A stretch of 64,000 nt of DNA from Gordonia zhenghanii. GTDB taxonomy: Bacteria > Actinomycetota > Actinomycetes > Mycobacteriales > Mycobacteriaceae. The stretch spans positions 62,001 through 126,000 of the forward strand of contig NZ_JAKKOQ010000015.1 of assembly GCF_021738965.1 (NCBI RefSeq), given 5' to 3'. The notes beneath the pieces were generated by a model. That model was not told the origin of the DNA, did no database searches, and was given only the letters and a program-made list of their open reading frames with translations. The first letter of the stretch is position 1. Each line of letters opens with the position of its first letter. Below, piece by piece: positions 43,430-53,222 of this stretch. Made by a program: the position numbers and the translations under genes.

Positions 43430-44047
43430 TCAAGCGGTCATCTCGGTGGTGCCGATTGCGCGGCGGTGCCTGCCCGCGGCTCCCGCCGAATGATGTCTGC
43501 CGCGGCTCGCCGTCCACTGCTCGCGCAGCAACTCGTACTCGACGTCGCCGTCCATTCCGTTGCCCGACAGATGATCCGCCGACAAGGACATCGGGGAGAG
43601 TCGCATCCCGAGCTTGCGCATCACCCGATGCGATGCGGCGTGCTCGGCGTGGGCGCTGGCGAACACGCGGCGTGTGTCGGTGGACAGGAACGTGACGGCG
43701 ATCAGCGCCGAAGCGGCCTCCGTCGCCAGTCCCGAGCCCCAATGTCTGCGGGCGATGCGATAACTGAGTTCGAGTTCCTGCTCGGCGCTGTGCCTTGGCA
43801 GACGAAGTTGAACCCAGCCGACGAATTCGTCGCCGCGGCGCAGCGACGCCGTCCACATTCCGGTGCCGTGCGAGGCGAACTGTGCCTGAGACCGCGGCAC
43901 GATCCAGTCGGCGACGGTGTCGCGGCGAGTGGGATCGCCGCCGGACACGTATCTCATCACCTCGGGGTCGGCGTCGAGTGCGTGCAGTCGATCCACGTCG
44001 TCGGGCGACACTGGACGCAGTCGCAGACGTTCGGAGTCGATGGCCAC
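43430..44047 (-). CDS. GNAT family N-acetyltransferase (RimJ/RimL type)
   Basis: A 205-residue acetyltransferase. The N-terminal SERLRLRPVSPDDVDRL and the acetyl-CoA loop RIARRHWGSGLATEAASALI are typical of the RimJ/RimL-like group, as is HAASHRVMRKLGMRL near the end. Likely substrates are protein N-termini or small amines; not determined. TAGACT ends 7 bases before the GTG at 44047, a leaderless arrangement. A long upstream extension of this frame exists but is antisense to the thioesterase and recC. The C-terminus has a short Arg/His-rich tail. Confidence 0.83.
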   Translation of the reverse strand: MAIDSERLRLRPVSPDDVDRLHALDADPEVMRYVSGGDPTRRDTVADWIVPRSQAQFASHGTGMWTASLRRGDEFVGWVQLRLPRHSAEQELELSYRIARRHWGSGLATEAASALIAVTFLSTDTRRVFASAHAEHAASHRVMRKLGMRLSPMSLSADHLSGNGMDGDVEYELLREQWTASRGRHHSAGAAGRHRRAIGTTEMTA

Positions 44048-44107
44048 GCCCGGCAGTCTAGCCACGCGTGTGGCAGTCGTGTCGGACGCCGGGGATATGG
44101 TCGACCC

Positions 44108-44596
44108 GTGTCGGATGAAGAGAACGTGACGGGTGCAACGACCGCGACGGGGTCGACGGAACCAGATGAGAAGGACCCGTTGACCGTCGAGGTCGCGCTG
44201 AGGTGGGGCGATCAGGACTCGCTCGGACACGTCAACAACGTGCAGATCGCGCGCATCGTCGAAGAAGCGCGCATCCGAGCGATGTCGGCGTGGTTCGGCG
44301 AGGCGCGCGGCGGATTCTGGGTGGTCCTCGCCCGTCAGGAGATCGAGTTCGCCAGCATCCTGCACTACGACGAGCGGCCTGTGCGGGTCCAAGTGTGGAT
44401 CACCAGGATCGGAAACTCGTCGGTCGACGTCGGTTGCCGTCTGATCGCACCGACGGGGCAGGTCGCCGCGTTGGCGGAGACGACGCTCGCTGCTGTCGAC
44501 CCGACGACGTCTCGTCCGATGCCGTGGCCCGAGTCCGCCGCGCGCGGATTCCGCGAGCAACTCGGCGACCAGGTGCCGTTGCGCCGTCGCCGCTGA
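44108..44596 (+). CDS. acyl-CoA thioesterase, 4HBT hotdog family
   Basis: A 162-residue hotdog-fold thioesterase. The active-site region RWGDQDSLGHVNNVQIARIVEEARI contains the catalytic Asp of the YbgC/4-hydroxybenzoyl-CoA thioesterase type. The following strands (FWVVLARQEIEFASILHYDERPVRVQVWITRIGNSSVDVGCRLI) are typical. The first 25 residues are Thr/Glu-rich. TATGGT ends 6 bases upstream of the GTG at 44108, indicating a leaderless start. It is divergent from the GNAT gene with 60 bases between starts. Confidence 0.85.
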   Translation: MSDEENVTGATTATGSTEPDEKDPLTVEVALRWGDQDSLGHVNNVQIARIVEEARIRAMSAWFGEARGGFWVVLARQEIEFASILHYDERPVRVQVWITRIGNSSVDVGCRLIAPTGQVAALAETTLAAVDPTTSRPMPWPESAARGFREQLGDQVPLRRRR

Positions 44597-44659
44597 CACA
44601 TCACGGAACAGACGTCGGTCAGATGACGGGGGAGCACACGACATGGTGAAGATGCCGAG

Positions 44660-47600
44660 ATGCTGACGGTACACAGGGCCGAACAGGCCGACACCCTGGT
44701 CGCGGTCTTGGCGGATGCCCTCTCGACTCCGCTGTCCGATCCGATGGCGACGGAGGTCGTCGCCGTGCCCGAACGCGGTGTGGAGCGGTGGCTCGGACAG
44801 CAGTTGTCGCTGCGGTTGGGGATCGCCGCCAATATCGCATTCGACTCCCCGGCGTCGTTGCTGCGGCAGGTGAGCGTCGTCGCGGCCGACGACGCGGACG
44901 CTGCGCAGGCCTGGTACTCCGATCGGCTCCGATGGCCGGTGCTGAACGTGCTCGACGAGCACATCGGCGACGATCGACTCGCCGTTCTCGCTGCCCATCT
45001 CGGAACATCGGGCGATACCGAACGCGCCGACCTACGGCGAGGCCGACGGTTCTCGACCGCGGCGACGATCGCCGGACTGTTCGGCGCGTACGGGTGGCAG
45101 CGGCCGGCGATGATCGCCGACTGGGCGCAGGGACGCGACACCGACGGTGCGGGCGGCGCGCTCGCCCCGCACCTGCAATGGCAGCCGTGGTTCTGGCGCC
45201 TCGTCCGCGAACACGTGGCACTCCCGCACCCCGCGGAAGATCTGCCCGGACTCACCGCGCGGTTGCGCGCGAATCCCGAACTCGTCGAGTTGCCCGAGCG
45301 GCTCTCGCTGTTCGGCCCGACGCGGATCCCACAGACTCTGAAAGCGGTGCTCGACGCACTCGCCGTCCACCGCGAGGTGGCGCTGTATCTCCCGCACCCG
45401 TCGGATGCGTTGTGGCGCAGGATTGCCCAGACCTCGGTGGACGAGACGCCGAGGAGCCGAGCCTCTCGCGACGCCGCCGCCGTGCATCACCCACTGCTGG
45501 CGGCACTGTCGCGCGACGTGCAGGAGATGCAGGAGACCCTGCGATCGTCGATCGACGAGGACGTGTACCACGAACCGATCCGCACGCCTGCTGCGACGGT
45601 TCTCCGCGCGCTCCAGGACGGACTCGGCAGCGACCGGCTCGAACAGAGTCGTCCGGACGCAGACGAATCGGTGGAAGTGCACGCCTGCCACGGCCCCGAA
45701 CGACAGGTCGAAGTCCTACGAGATCGTCTGCTGCACCTGTTCGCCGACGATCCGACCCTGGAGCCGCGCGACGTCCTCGTCATGTGTCCCGACGTCGAGG
45801 GCTACGCTCCGCTGATCCGCGGATCGTTCGGGCAGGCCGGGATGCATCACCCGGCGTACCGGCTTCGTGTCCGGCTCGCCGATCGGGGGCTTCGTGAATC
45901 GAATGCGGTCCTGGACGTCGTGGCGCGCGTGCTCGACCTCGCGGCGGGACGGGTTCGCGCAGGCGAGCTCATCGATCTCGCATCGTCGCCGCCGGTACGG
46001 GCGCGCTTCGGATTCACCGACGACGACATCGACTCGCTCGCGGCCTGGATTCAGCGGTCCGGCGTGCGGTGGGGACTCGATTCAACCCAACGCGAACGCT
46101 TCGGGCTCGGCGGCTTCCCGCAGGGCACGGTCGCGACGGGGCTCGATCGGATGCTGCTGGGCGTCGTCGCCGAAGAGTCCGAGAACGAGTGGATGGCCAC
46201 CGCGTTGCCGTTGTCGGGCATCGACTCGACCGACACCGATCTGGTCGGACGATTCGCCGAACTGTGCGACCGCCTCGCCACGATCGTCGCCGACGTCGAA
46301 CGGCGCCACCCGGTGACCGCCTGGGCCGAACTGCTGATCGGTGCCGTGGACGCGCTGACCGATGTCGCCGACGACGACGAATGGCAGCGGGCACAGGCAG
46401 TCGGTCTGATCGGCGACGCGCTCGCCGCGGACTCCGATTCGACGACAGAACTCGAACTCGGCGACGTGCGCGACCTCGTGACCGGGCTGGTGGCCGCGCG
46501 GCCGACCCGATCGAACTTCTGCACGGGCGAACTGACGGTGTGCTCGATGGTGCCCATGAGATCGGTCCCGCACCGGGTGATCGTCCTACTCGGCATGGAC
46601 AGCGCCGCTTACCCCCGTCCGGCCTCGCTCGACGGCGACGACGCGCTCGCAGTGAACCCTCTTGTCGGCGAACGTGACCGGCGGGACGAGGACCGCCAGA
46701 TCTTCTTGGACGCGGTGTCCGCTGCACGCGATCACCTGTTGGTCTTCTACACGGGCGCCGATCCACGCAGTGGCATGCGACTGCCGCCGGCCGTGGTCGT
46801 CAGCGAACTCATCGACGCGGTCGACGGCATCGTCACCGGCACCGACGACGGACGCAGCGATTCACCGGTGGTGCACCGACATACGTTGCATGCGTTCGAC
46901 GAACGAAACTTCGCCGACGCCGACGGACGCGGCCCGTTCAGCTACGACGGAACGCTGTTGGCCGGGGCGACGGCGCTGCGCGACCAGACACGGTCCGATC
47001 TGCCTGCTCCGCCGCTGCCACGGGTCTCCGACGCCCGGCTGGCGGCCCAAGACGCCGCCGACGTCGACCTCGACGAACTGATCAGATTTCTGACGGCTCC
47101 GGTGGAGGGGTTCGCCCGTCAACGTCTCGGGATCGGGATCCCCGACGAGGTCGAGAAGTACCAGGACCAGCTCGCGGTATCGCTGGACGGTCTCGAGAAA
47201 TGGGGCGTCGGCGACCGCTACCTGCGTGCCCTGCTCGACGGACGCGACCCGATCGCAGCGCAGGGCGCCGAACTGCGGCGCGGAAGCCTCCCGCCGTTCG
47301 CCTTCGGGGCGGAGACCTTCGGCCCCATCCGGGACAAGGCGCAGGCGGTGGCGACTGCCGCGGACGGCTATCGTTCCGATTCGGCGGACGCCGTGGACGT
47401 ACGCGTCGACCTGCCGGGCGGGCGGCGACTCTACGGCACGGTCGGCGATGTGTTCGACGGCCGTCTCGTGCCGGTCAGCTATTCGCGGCTCGGCCCCAAA
47501 CATCGTCTCGCGGCGTGGATTCGGTTGTTGGCGATGGCCGCGTCGGGCGCTGTCGCGGAACCTGAAGCCGTCGTCGTCGGGAGCGCAGGCGGACAGCGGC

Positions 47601-48010
47601 CGGCAGCCAAGATGAGCCGGCTGAGGGCACCGGGCGACGCCGCCGAGATCCTCGCGGTCCTCGTCGCGATCCGCGACGCCGGGCTCACGGCGCCGATCGG
47701 ACTGACCTTGGACGCCGCGGAAGCCGCAGCGTCCGAGTTCAGCAGAGCAGGCAACGAGCGCCGAGCCATGCAGCGTGCCTCGTGGGCGCACGGTTCGTCG
47801 TACAACGACCCGAACCGGTACGCGAGTCTGGTGTTTCACGGCGACCCCGGTGCGCCGGTGACCTTCGACGAGTTGTGCGTGTCGGTCCCGGAGCCTGCGG
47901 CGTTCGCCGACGTCGAGCAGTGGCTTCCCGGAACGGCGACGACCCCGATGTACCTACGCCTGGCGACCGCAGTGTTCGGTCCGCTGCGCGCCAACGAGGA
48001 GGACCGATGA
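44660..48010 (+). CDS. recC: exodeoxyribonuclease V gamma subunit RecC
   Basis: A 1,116-residue subunit that recognises Chi and splits the duplex for RecB and RecD. The opening HRAEQADTLVAVLADALSTPLSDPMATEVVAVPERGVERWLGQQL is the RecC signature. Further RecC features include PRDVLVMCPDVEGYAPLI and DELIRFLTAPVEGFARQRLGI. Helicase motifs are degenerate as in other RecC proteins. The ATG at 44660 precedes recB, which overlaps its stop (ATGA), so the three genes are one operon. Length is within the family range. Confidence 0.94.
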   Translation: MLTVHRAEQADTLVAVLADALSTPLSDPMATEVVAVPERGVERWLGQQLSLRLGIAANIAFDSPASLLRQVSVVAADDADAAQAWYSDRLRWPVLNVLDEHIGDDRLAVLAAHLGTSGDTERADLRRGRRFSTAATIAGLFGAYGWQRPAMIADWAQGRDTDGAGGALAPHLQWQPWFWRLVREHVALPHPAEDLPGLTARLRANPELVELPERLSLFGPTRIPQTLKAVLDALAVHREVALYLPHPSDALWRRIAQTSVDETPRSRASRDAAAVHHPLLAALSRDVQEMQETLRSSIDEDVYHEPIRTPAATVLRALQDGLGSDRLEQSRPDADESVEVHACHGPERQVEVLRDRLLHLFADDPTLEPRDVLVMCPDVEGYAPLIRGSFGQAGMHHPAYRLRVRLADRGLRESNAVLDVVARVLDLAAGRVRAGELIDLASSPPVRARFGFTDDDIDSLAAWIQRSGVRWGLDSTQRERFGLGGFPQGTVATGLDRMLLGVVAEESENEWMATALPLSGIDSTDTDLVGRFAELCDRLATIVADVERRHPVTAWAELLIGAVDALTDVADDDEWQRAQAVGLIGDALAADSDSTTELELGDVRDLVTGLVAARPTRSNFCTGELTVCSMVPMRSVPHRVIVLLGMDSAAYPRPASLDGDDALAVNPLVGERDRRDEDRQIFLDAVSAARDHLLVFYTGADPRSGMRLPPAVVVSELIDAVDGIVTGTDDGRSDSPVVHRHTLHAFDERNFADADGRGPFSYDGTLLAGATALRDQTRSDLPAPPLPRVSDARLAAQDAADVDLDELIRFLTAPVEGFARQRLGIGIPDEVEKYQDQLAVSLDGLEKWGVGDRYLRALLDGRDPIAAQGAELRRGSLPPFAFGAETFGPIRDKAQAVATAADGYRSDSADAVDVRVDLPGGRRLYGTVGDVFDGRLVPVSYSRLGPKHRLAAWIRLLAMAASGAVAEPEAVVVGSAGGQRPAAKMSRLRAPGDAAEILAVLVAIRDAGLTAPIGLTLDAAEAAASEFSRAGNERRAMQRASWAHGSSYNDPNRYASLVFHGDPGAPVTFDELCVSVPEPAAFADVEQWLPGTATTPMYLRLATAVFGPLRANEEDR

Positions 48011-51000
48011 CCGCGGCGGCATTCGACCTGCGAGCGCCGCTTCCGAACGGAACCACGGTCCTCGAAGCAAGCGCAGGAACAGGGAAGACGTACGCGATCG
48101 TCTCGGTGGCTGTTCGGCATGTGGCCGAGGGCGTCCCGGTGTCGAAACTGTTGATGGCGACGTTCTCGAACGCAGCGTCGGCCGAGCTGTGCGACCGGAC
48201 CCGGTCGCGGCTCATCGAGTGCCTCGCCGCCCTCGACGACGAGCGAGTCCACGACGACGACCTGGTGGCGTGGCTGCTCGATGCTCCGGCCCCGGAGGTC
48301 GCGGTCCGCCGCGAGCGTCTGGTGGCTGCACTGTCGGACTTCGACGCCGCGACCGTCGCGACGACGCACACCTTCTGCAACCGGATGCTGGCCGCACTCG
48401 GTTTCCTCGGCGGTCGTGAACAGCAGTACCCGATCGTCGAGGACGTCGACGACATCGTCGACGACGTCGCGCGCGACGCCTACTTGGCTCGATTCGCAGG
48501 CGACCCGGACTCGGCTCCAGGCTTCGACGAGTCGGTCGAGATCGCACGGGCCGCGGTGCGCAACATGAATGCGATCCTCGCTCCGACTCGCGAGGGCGAG
48601 CGGACCGACGACTCGGACCTGAGAGTCCGGATGGCCGAGCACGTGCGACGACAGACGCAGCGACGCAAGCGGCTCGCCCGGCTCCGCACCTACGACGACT
48701 TGCAGAACACGTTGTACGCAATAGTGACGGATCCGGACATCGGCGAACTCGCGTGCGCGCGGATCCGCGACCAGTTCGACGTCGTCCTCATCGACGAGTT
48801 CCAGGACACCGACCCGCAGCAGTGGGAGATAGTCCGCCGCTGCTTCCACGGACACGTCCCGTTGATTCTGGTCGGCGACCCCAAACAGTCCATCTACGCA
48901 TTCCGTGGAGCCGAAGTCCTCAGCTACCTGAACGCTGTCGTGACGGCCGACGACCGTCGTCTGCTGACGGTGAACCGCAGATCGGACGAGGCCGTCGTCG
49001 CAGGTCTCGGTGCGTTGTTCGGCGGTGCTACGTTCGGGCACCACGACATCGCCTACCACCAGGTGCAGGCGCACCACGCCGGCAGCCGAATCCACGGTTC
49101 GCCCGCCATCCGCATCCGGGGCTTCACGAAGAACCAGTTCACCGTGATGACGCAGGACGGCACCACCCCGCGCGTCGCGCAAGTCCGCGACCGAGTGATC
49201 GACGACGTCGCGGACGACGTCGCTGCGCTCCTCGCGTCCGATACGACGATCGACGTCGACGGACATACGCGGCGCGTCGAGCCCGGCGACATCGCAGTGC
49301 TGCTGCGGACCAACCGAACGATCGAACCGTTGCAGCGGGGGCTCGCCGATCGCGGTGTCGCATCGGTCGTCACCTCGGGCACCTCGGTGTTCGCGACGGA
49401 CGCCGCACGCCACTGGTGGCATGTCTTGACCGCGATCGATCACCCGTCGCGACAGCCTCGAGTGCGGCTCGCCGCACTGACTCCGCTCGTCGGCCATACA
49501 GCCGAGAGCCTGGAGATCCAGGGCGACACCGGAATCGGGACGTTGGCCGGGAAGTTCGCCGAGCTCGGCCGAGTGTTCGTCGACGCCGGGTTCGCCGCTA
49601 TGGCGGCTCGCCTGTTCGACGAGTTCGACACCGCGGAACGCGTCCTCGGTTCCGCAGGCGGCGAACGACTCCTCACCGACGTCCGCCAGGTCGCCGACGT
49701 CTGCAACCGTCGAGTCGCCGACTCCGGGGGAGGGCTGCCCGCGATCGTCGATTGGCTCGGTGAGCAGATCGCCGGCCTGTCCACGTGGTCGGGCCGCGGC
49801 GACGCCACCCGACGCCTCGACCGGGACACCGCAGCTGTGCAGATCATGACGGTGCACGCGAGCAAAGGGCTCGAATTTCCGATCGTCTATGTTCCGTTCG
49901 GGTGGGACGGTGCGGCGCGAGTCAATCCGGCGACGTTCGTCTACCACGAGGACGACGACGAGCGGTATCTCGACGTCGCAGGAAAACAGGCTCGCGGATA
50001 CGCGCGTCGCGACGGCCGGGCACGTTCGGAGAGCGCGGGCGAGGATCTGCGCCTGCTGTACGTCGCGGCGACCCGGGCCCGCTCGCAGGTGGTGTTGTGG
50101 TGGGCGCCGAGCACGACGACGGCGCGCGGTGCACTGCACCGCCTTCTGTTCACCGTCGGCGACCGCGAGGTCGCTGTGCGCCAGGGCACGACGGTCCCGA
50201 TTCCCGACACCGTGCCGATTCCTGCGGAGGACATCGACTGCGTCGCCGTCCTCCGACAGGTCGCCGCACTGCAGCCGTCGATCGTCGTCGAACCTGCGGG
50301 ACGCCACGAGGGCGTCCGGGCTCCGCGACCGACAGTCGGCCCAGCGAGCGGGCCGCTGTCGGTCGCGCGCTTCGCCCGTTCCATCGACGACGGGTGGCGA
50401 CGTACCTCCTACTCGGCGATCGTGGCTGCGGCGCACGCCGCCGCCCATCCCGAGACAGGGGCTGCCGCACACAGTTCCGCGGCGATCGGCACCGGAAGCG
50501 AACCAGACGACAGCCGGGTCGCCGACGAGCCGTCCGACGGCCCCGATCCGACGGTCGGGGAGTCCGGCGTCGTCGACGGGACCCCTTCTCCGATGAACGG
50601 TCTCCCGTTCGGTGCGGGCTTCGGCACGCTCGTGCACGAGGTGCTCGAGCACGTCGACACGTCGCAGCCCGAGATCGACGACCACGTCCGCACTCAGGTC
50701 GTCGAGGGCGCGGCGCGGCGCGGCGTCGACATCGACGTCGACGTGCTGACGTCCGCGCTCGTCGCAGTGCTGACGACACCCCTCGGTTTCGGTGACCTGT
50801 GGAGCATCGGTCCTCGCGACCGTCTCGCCGAGATGGACTTCGAACTGCCGCTGTCGTCGGCGGGCGGCGGGTTCGGCCTCGATGCGGTCGGTGCGCTCCT
50901 CGCCGAGCATCTGCCTGCCGACGATCCACTGGCTCCGTACGCCGAACTCGTCCGCGCGGTCTCCGCCGACCGCTTCCGCGGATTCCTGACCGGCAGCATC

Positions 51001-51363
51001 GACTCGGTCCTGCGGACGCCGGACGGACGTTTCGTGGTCGTCGACTATAAGACGAACCGTCTCCGTCCCGGAGACCTCGCCGTCGAGGACTTCGGGCGCG
51101 AGGCGATGGCGGCGGAGATGATGAGCGCGCACTATCCGCTCCAAGCACTTCTGTATTCCGTTGCGCTGCACCGCTATCTGACGACCAGGTTGCCCGGATA
51201 CCGGGCTGCCGACAATCTCGGCCCGGTGCAATATCACTTCGTGCGAGGTATGGCAGGGCCTGCGACGCCGCCGCGCTGCGGAGTCTTCGAATGGACGATG
51301 TCGCCCGACCTCGTCGTCGCCATGAGCAGACTCTTGGCCGGAGAGACAGGTGAGTCGTCATGA
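48007..51363 (+). CDS. recB: exodeoxyribonuclease V beta subunit RecB
   Basis: A 1,118-residue UvrD-like 3'-5' helicase with a C-terminal nuclease. Walker A EASAGTGKT is at 20-28; DEFQDTDPQQW (motif II), GDPKQSIYAFRGAEV (motif III) and TVHASKGLEFPIVYV (motif V region) follow. The nuclease core VVVDYKTNRL is near residue 1014, with catalytic Asp and Lys. The ATG at 48007 overlaps the recC stop; a longer start within recC is unnecessary. A Ser/Gly-rich linker of about 60 residues (around 820-870) separates helicase and nuclease. Confidence 0.95.
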   Translation: MTAAAFDLRAPLPNGTTVLEASAGTGKTYAIVSVAVRHVAEGVPVSKLLMATFSNAASAELCDRTRSRLIECLAALDDERVHDDDLVAWLLDAPAPEVAVRRERLVAALSDFDAATVATTHTFCNRMLAALGFLGGREQQYPIVEDVDDIVDDVARDAYLARFAGDPDSAPGFDESVEIARAAVRNMNAILAPTREGERTDDSDLRVRMAEHVRRQTQRRKRLARLRTYDDLQNTLYAIVTDPDIGELACARIRDQFDVVLIDEFQDTDPQQWEIVRRCFHGHVPLILVGDPKQSIYAFRGAEVLSYLNAVVTADDRRLLTVNRRSDEAVVAGLGALFGGATFGHHDIAYHQVQAHHAGSRIHGSPAIRIRGFTKNQFTVMTQDGTTPRVAQVRDRVIDDVADDVAALLASDTTIDVDGHTRRVEPGDIAVLLRTNRTIEPLQRGLADRGVASVVTSGTSVFATDAARHWWHVLTAIDHPSRQPRVRLAALTPLVGHTAESLEIQGDTGIGTLAGKFAELGRVFVDAGFAAMAARLFDEFDTAERVLGSAGGERLLTDVRQVADVCNRRVADSGGGLPAIVDWLGEQIAGLSTWSGRGDATRRLDRDTAAVQIMTVHASKGLEFPIVYVPFGWDGAARVNPATFVYHEDDDERYLDVAGKQARGYARRDGRARSESAGEDLRLLYVAATRARSQVVLWWAPSTTTARGALHRLLFTVGDREVAVRQGTTVPIPDTVPIPAEDIDCVAVLRQVAALQPSIVVEPAGRHEGVRAPRPTVGPASGPLSVARFARSIDDGWRRTSYSAIVAAAHAAAHPETGAAAHSSAAIGTGSEPDDSRVADEPSDGPDPTVGESGVVDGTPSPMNGLPFGAGFGTLVHEVLEHVDTSQPEIDDHVRTQVVEGAARRGVDIDVDVLTSALVAVLTTPLGFGDLWSIGPRDRLAEMDFELPLSSAGGGFGLDAVGALLAEHLPADDPLAPYAELVRAVSADRFRGFLTGSIDSVLRTPDGRFVVVDYKTNRLRPGDLAVEDFGREAMAAEMMSAHYPLQALLYSVALHRYLTTRLPGYRAADNLGPVQYHFVRGMAGPATPPRCGVFEWTMSPDLVVAMSRLLAGETGESS

Positions 51364-53216
51364 TCGTCGCTTCCGAGGACGGCGTCCTCGCCCCGTTCAA
51401 CGCCGCGGGCGTCCTGACTGCGTCGGACGTGCACGTGGCACGGCGCGTGGCACGACTGTCCGGAGCCACCGTCGACGACGATGTCCTGCTCGCCACCGCA
51501 TTGGCCGTCCGTGCAGTCCGGACCGGCTCGACGTGTGTGCAACTGGATCGAATCGGCGAGACGATCGTGGACCGAAGCGACGACGAGTCGGGCACGTTGA
51601 CGTGGCCGCCCGTCGACCGGATGGTTCGAGCGCTCGCCGCATCCGAGCTGGTGACCGGGAGCCCGTCGGGGCCGTTGAAACCGCTCGCCCTCGCCGAATC
51701 GGACGACGGCCCACTGCTGTACCTGCGCAAGTACTTCCGACAGGAGCAGAGTGTCCGGCAGATCCTCGACGCCCGTGCCGCAGGCCGACCGGACGTCGAC
51801 GCTGCCGCCGTCAGCACGGCGATCGAAGCATCGTTCGGGGCCGCCGACGACGCCGGGTACGACCGTCAGCGCGCGGCAGCGGCGTTGGCCGCGACGAGTT
51901 GGACGACGGTCCTCGCGGGCGGTCCGGGCACCGGTAAGACCTACACCGTCGCGCGGATTCTGGCGATGATGGAAGAGCTCCTCGGCGCAGACGTACGAGT
52001 CGGGCTGTGTGCGCCGACGGGGCGAGCAGCAGCCCAGTTGCAGACGGTGATCGGCGAGTACAGCCGCACGCACCACAAGCTGCACAGCGATCCGAAGGCG
52101 GTCACCGTCCACCGACTCCTGGGTTCTCGGCCGGACGGCACGTTTGTCCGTGGAGCCGGAAACCGTCTGCCGTTCGACGTGGTTGTCGTCGACGAGACGT
52201 CGATGCTGCCGGTGACCATGATGTGTCGCCTCCTCGAGTCCTTGCGCAGCGACACCCGTCTGATCCTGGTCGGCGACCCGCATCAGCTCGTGTCTGTCGA
52301 AGCAGGTGCGGTGCTCGCCGATCTGGTCGACAGGGGACTGGGCGCAGTCGACACTGCAGAGCTGCCTCCCGCATTCGAGACGGCCGCGTCGATCGGCGAC
52401 GGTGACTTCACCGACGACGAGCGGGCTGCGTTGGCGCACGGTGTGATCACGCTGCGACGCGGACACCGCTTCGGCAATCGGATCGGCGACGTGGCCGAAG
52501 CGGTCAACGCGGGCGACGCCGAACGGGTCCTGGAGCTGGTGGCTGGGGACTCGGATGCACAAGGAGGGGCCGACCGCACCGTGACGCTCGTCGACCCGGA
52601 CGAGCTCGATTCGGTGCGAGCGAGCGTCGTCGGCTGGGCGGGCGATCTGGCCGACGCCGCGCGGTCGGGGGACGCGAGCGCCGCCGTGGCCGCGTTGAGA
52701 TCGCATCGAGTGCTGTGTGCGCACCGCATCGGTCGGTTCGGCGTCGCCGGATGGTCGCGCCGCATTCTGGGTTGGATCGGCGACGATCTCGGCGCCAGAC
52801 CGATGGACGGCGCCTGGTACGCGGGCGAACCACTGCTGGTGACGGCGAACGACCGTGCGCAGGAGGTGTACAACGGCGACTCGGGTGTGGTGATCGCCGA
52901 CGGCGACTCGCTGGCCGCGGTCTTCGAGCGCGGCGATCAGGTGAAGCGGCTCCATCCGAGCCAGCTGGGCGACGTCGTCCCGGTGTACGCCATGACGATC
53001 CACCGCAGTCAGGGCAGCCAGTTCTCCGAGGTCACCGTCGTCCTGCCTCCGGCGGACGCCGAACTATTGACGCGCGAGCTGCTCTACACCGCGATCACCC
53101 GTGCCCGCGACCGCGTCCGTATCGTCGGGACCCCCGATGCGCTGCGCGCCGCCGTCGGACGTCGCGTCGCTCGAGCAAGCGGGTTGCGCACGCAGTTGCG
53201 TGAAGTAGGCGGATAG
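51360..53216 (+). CDS. recD: exodeoxyribonuclease V alpha subunit RecD
   Basis: A 618-residue SF1B 5'-3' helicase. Walker A GGPGTGKT is near 187-194; VVVDETSMLPVTMM (motif II), LVGDPHQLVSVEAGAVLADL (motif III) and YAMTIHRSQGSQF (motif V) are intact, and LLYTAITRARDRV is the final helicase motif. It overlaps recB by 4 bases and ends the operon. Its stop lies 6 bases from the convergent PIG-L gene, so no terminator is visible. With RecB and RecC it forms the double-strand end processor. Confidence 0.95.
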   Translation: MIVASEDGVLAPFNAAGVLTASDVHVARRVARLSGATVDDDVLLATALAVRAVRTGSTCVQLDRIGETIVDRSDDESGTLTWPPVDRMVRALAASELVTGSPSGPLKPLALAESDDGPLLYLRKYFRQEQSVRQILDARAAGRPDVDAAAVSTAIEASFGAADDAGYDRQRAAAALAATSWTTVLAGGPGTGKTYTVARILAMMEELLGADVRVGLCAPTGRAAAQLQTVIGEYSRTHHKLHSDPKAVTVHRLLGSRPDGTFVRGAGNRLPFDVVVVDETSMLPVTMMCRLLESLRSDTRLILVGDPHQLVSVEAGAVLADLVDRGLGAVDTAELPPAFETAASIGDGDFTDDERAALAHGVITLRRGHRFGNRIGDVAEAVNAGDAERVLELVAGDSDAQGGADRTVTLVDPDELDSVRASVVGWAGDLADAARSGDASAAVAALRSHRVLCAHRIGRFGVAGWSRRILGWIGDDLGARPMDGAWYAGEPLLVTANDRAQEVYNGDSGVVIADGDSLAAVFERGDQVKRLHPSQLGDVVPVYAMTIHRSQGSQFSEVTVVLPPADAELLTRELLYTAITRARDRVRIVGTPDALRAAVGRRVARASGLRTQLREVGG

Positions 53217-53222
53217 CCCGGT

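Noticed and set aside
43466-44107. Upstream extension of the 4HBT thioesterase frame
   Set aside because: It runs antisense through the GNAT gene; the leaderless GTG at 44108 explains the gene.
47782-48006. Earlier in-frame start for recB inside recC
   Set aside because: The ATG at 48007 overlaps the recC stop in the usual ATGA way and begins just before the conserved Walker A region.
47836-51237. 1,133-codon open frame opposite recB
   Set aside because: Overlaps the fully motif-supported recB; composition is typical of an antisense shadow.
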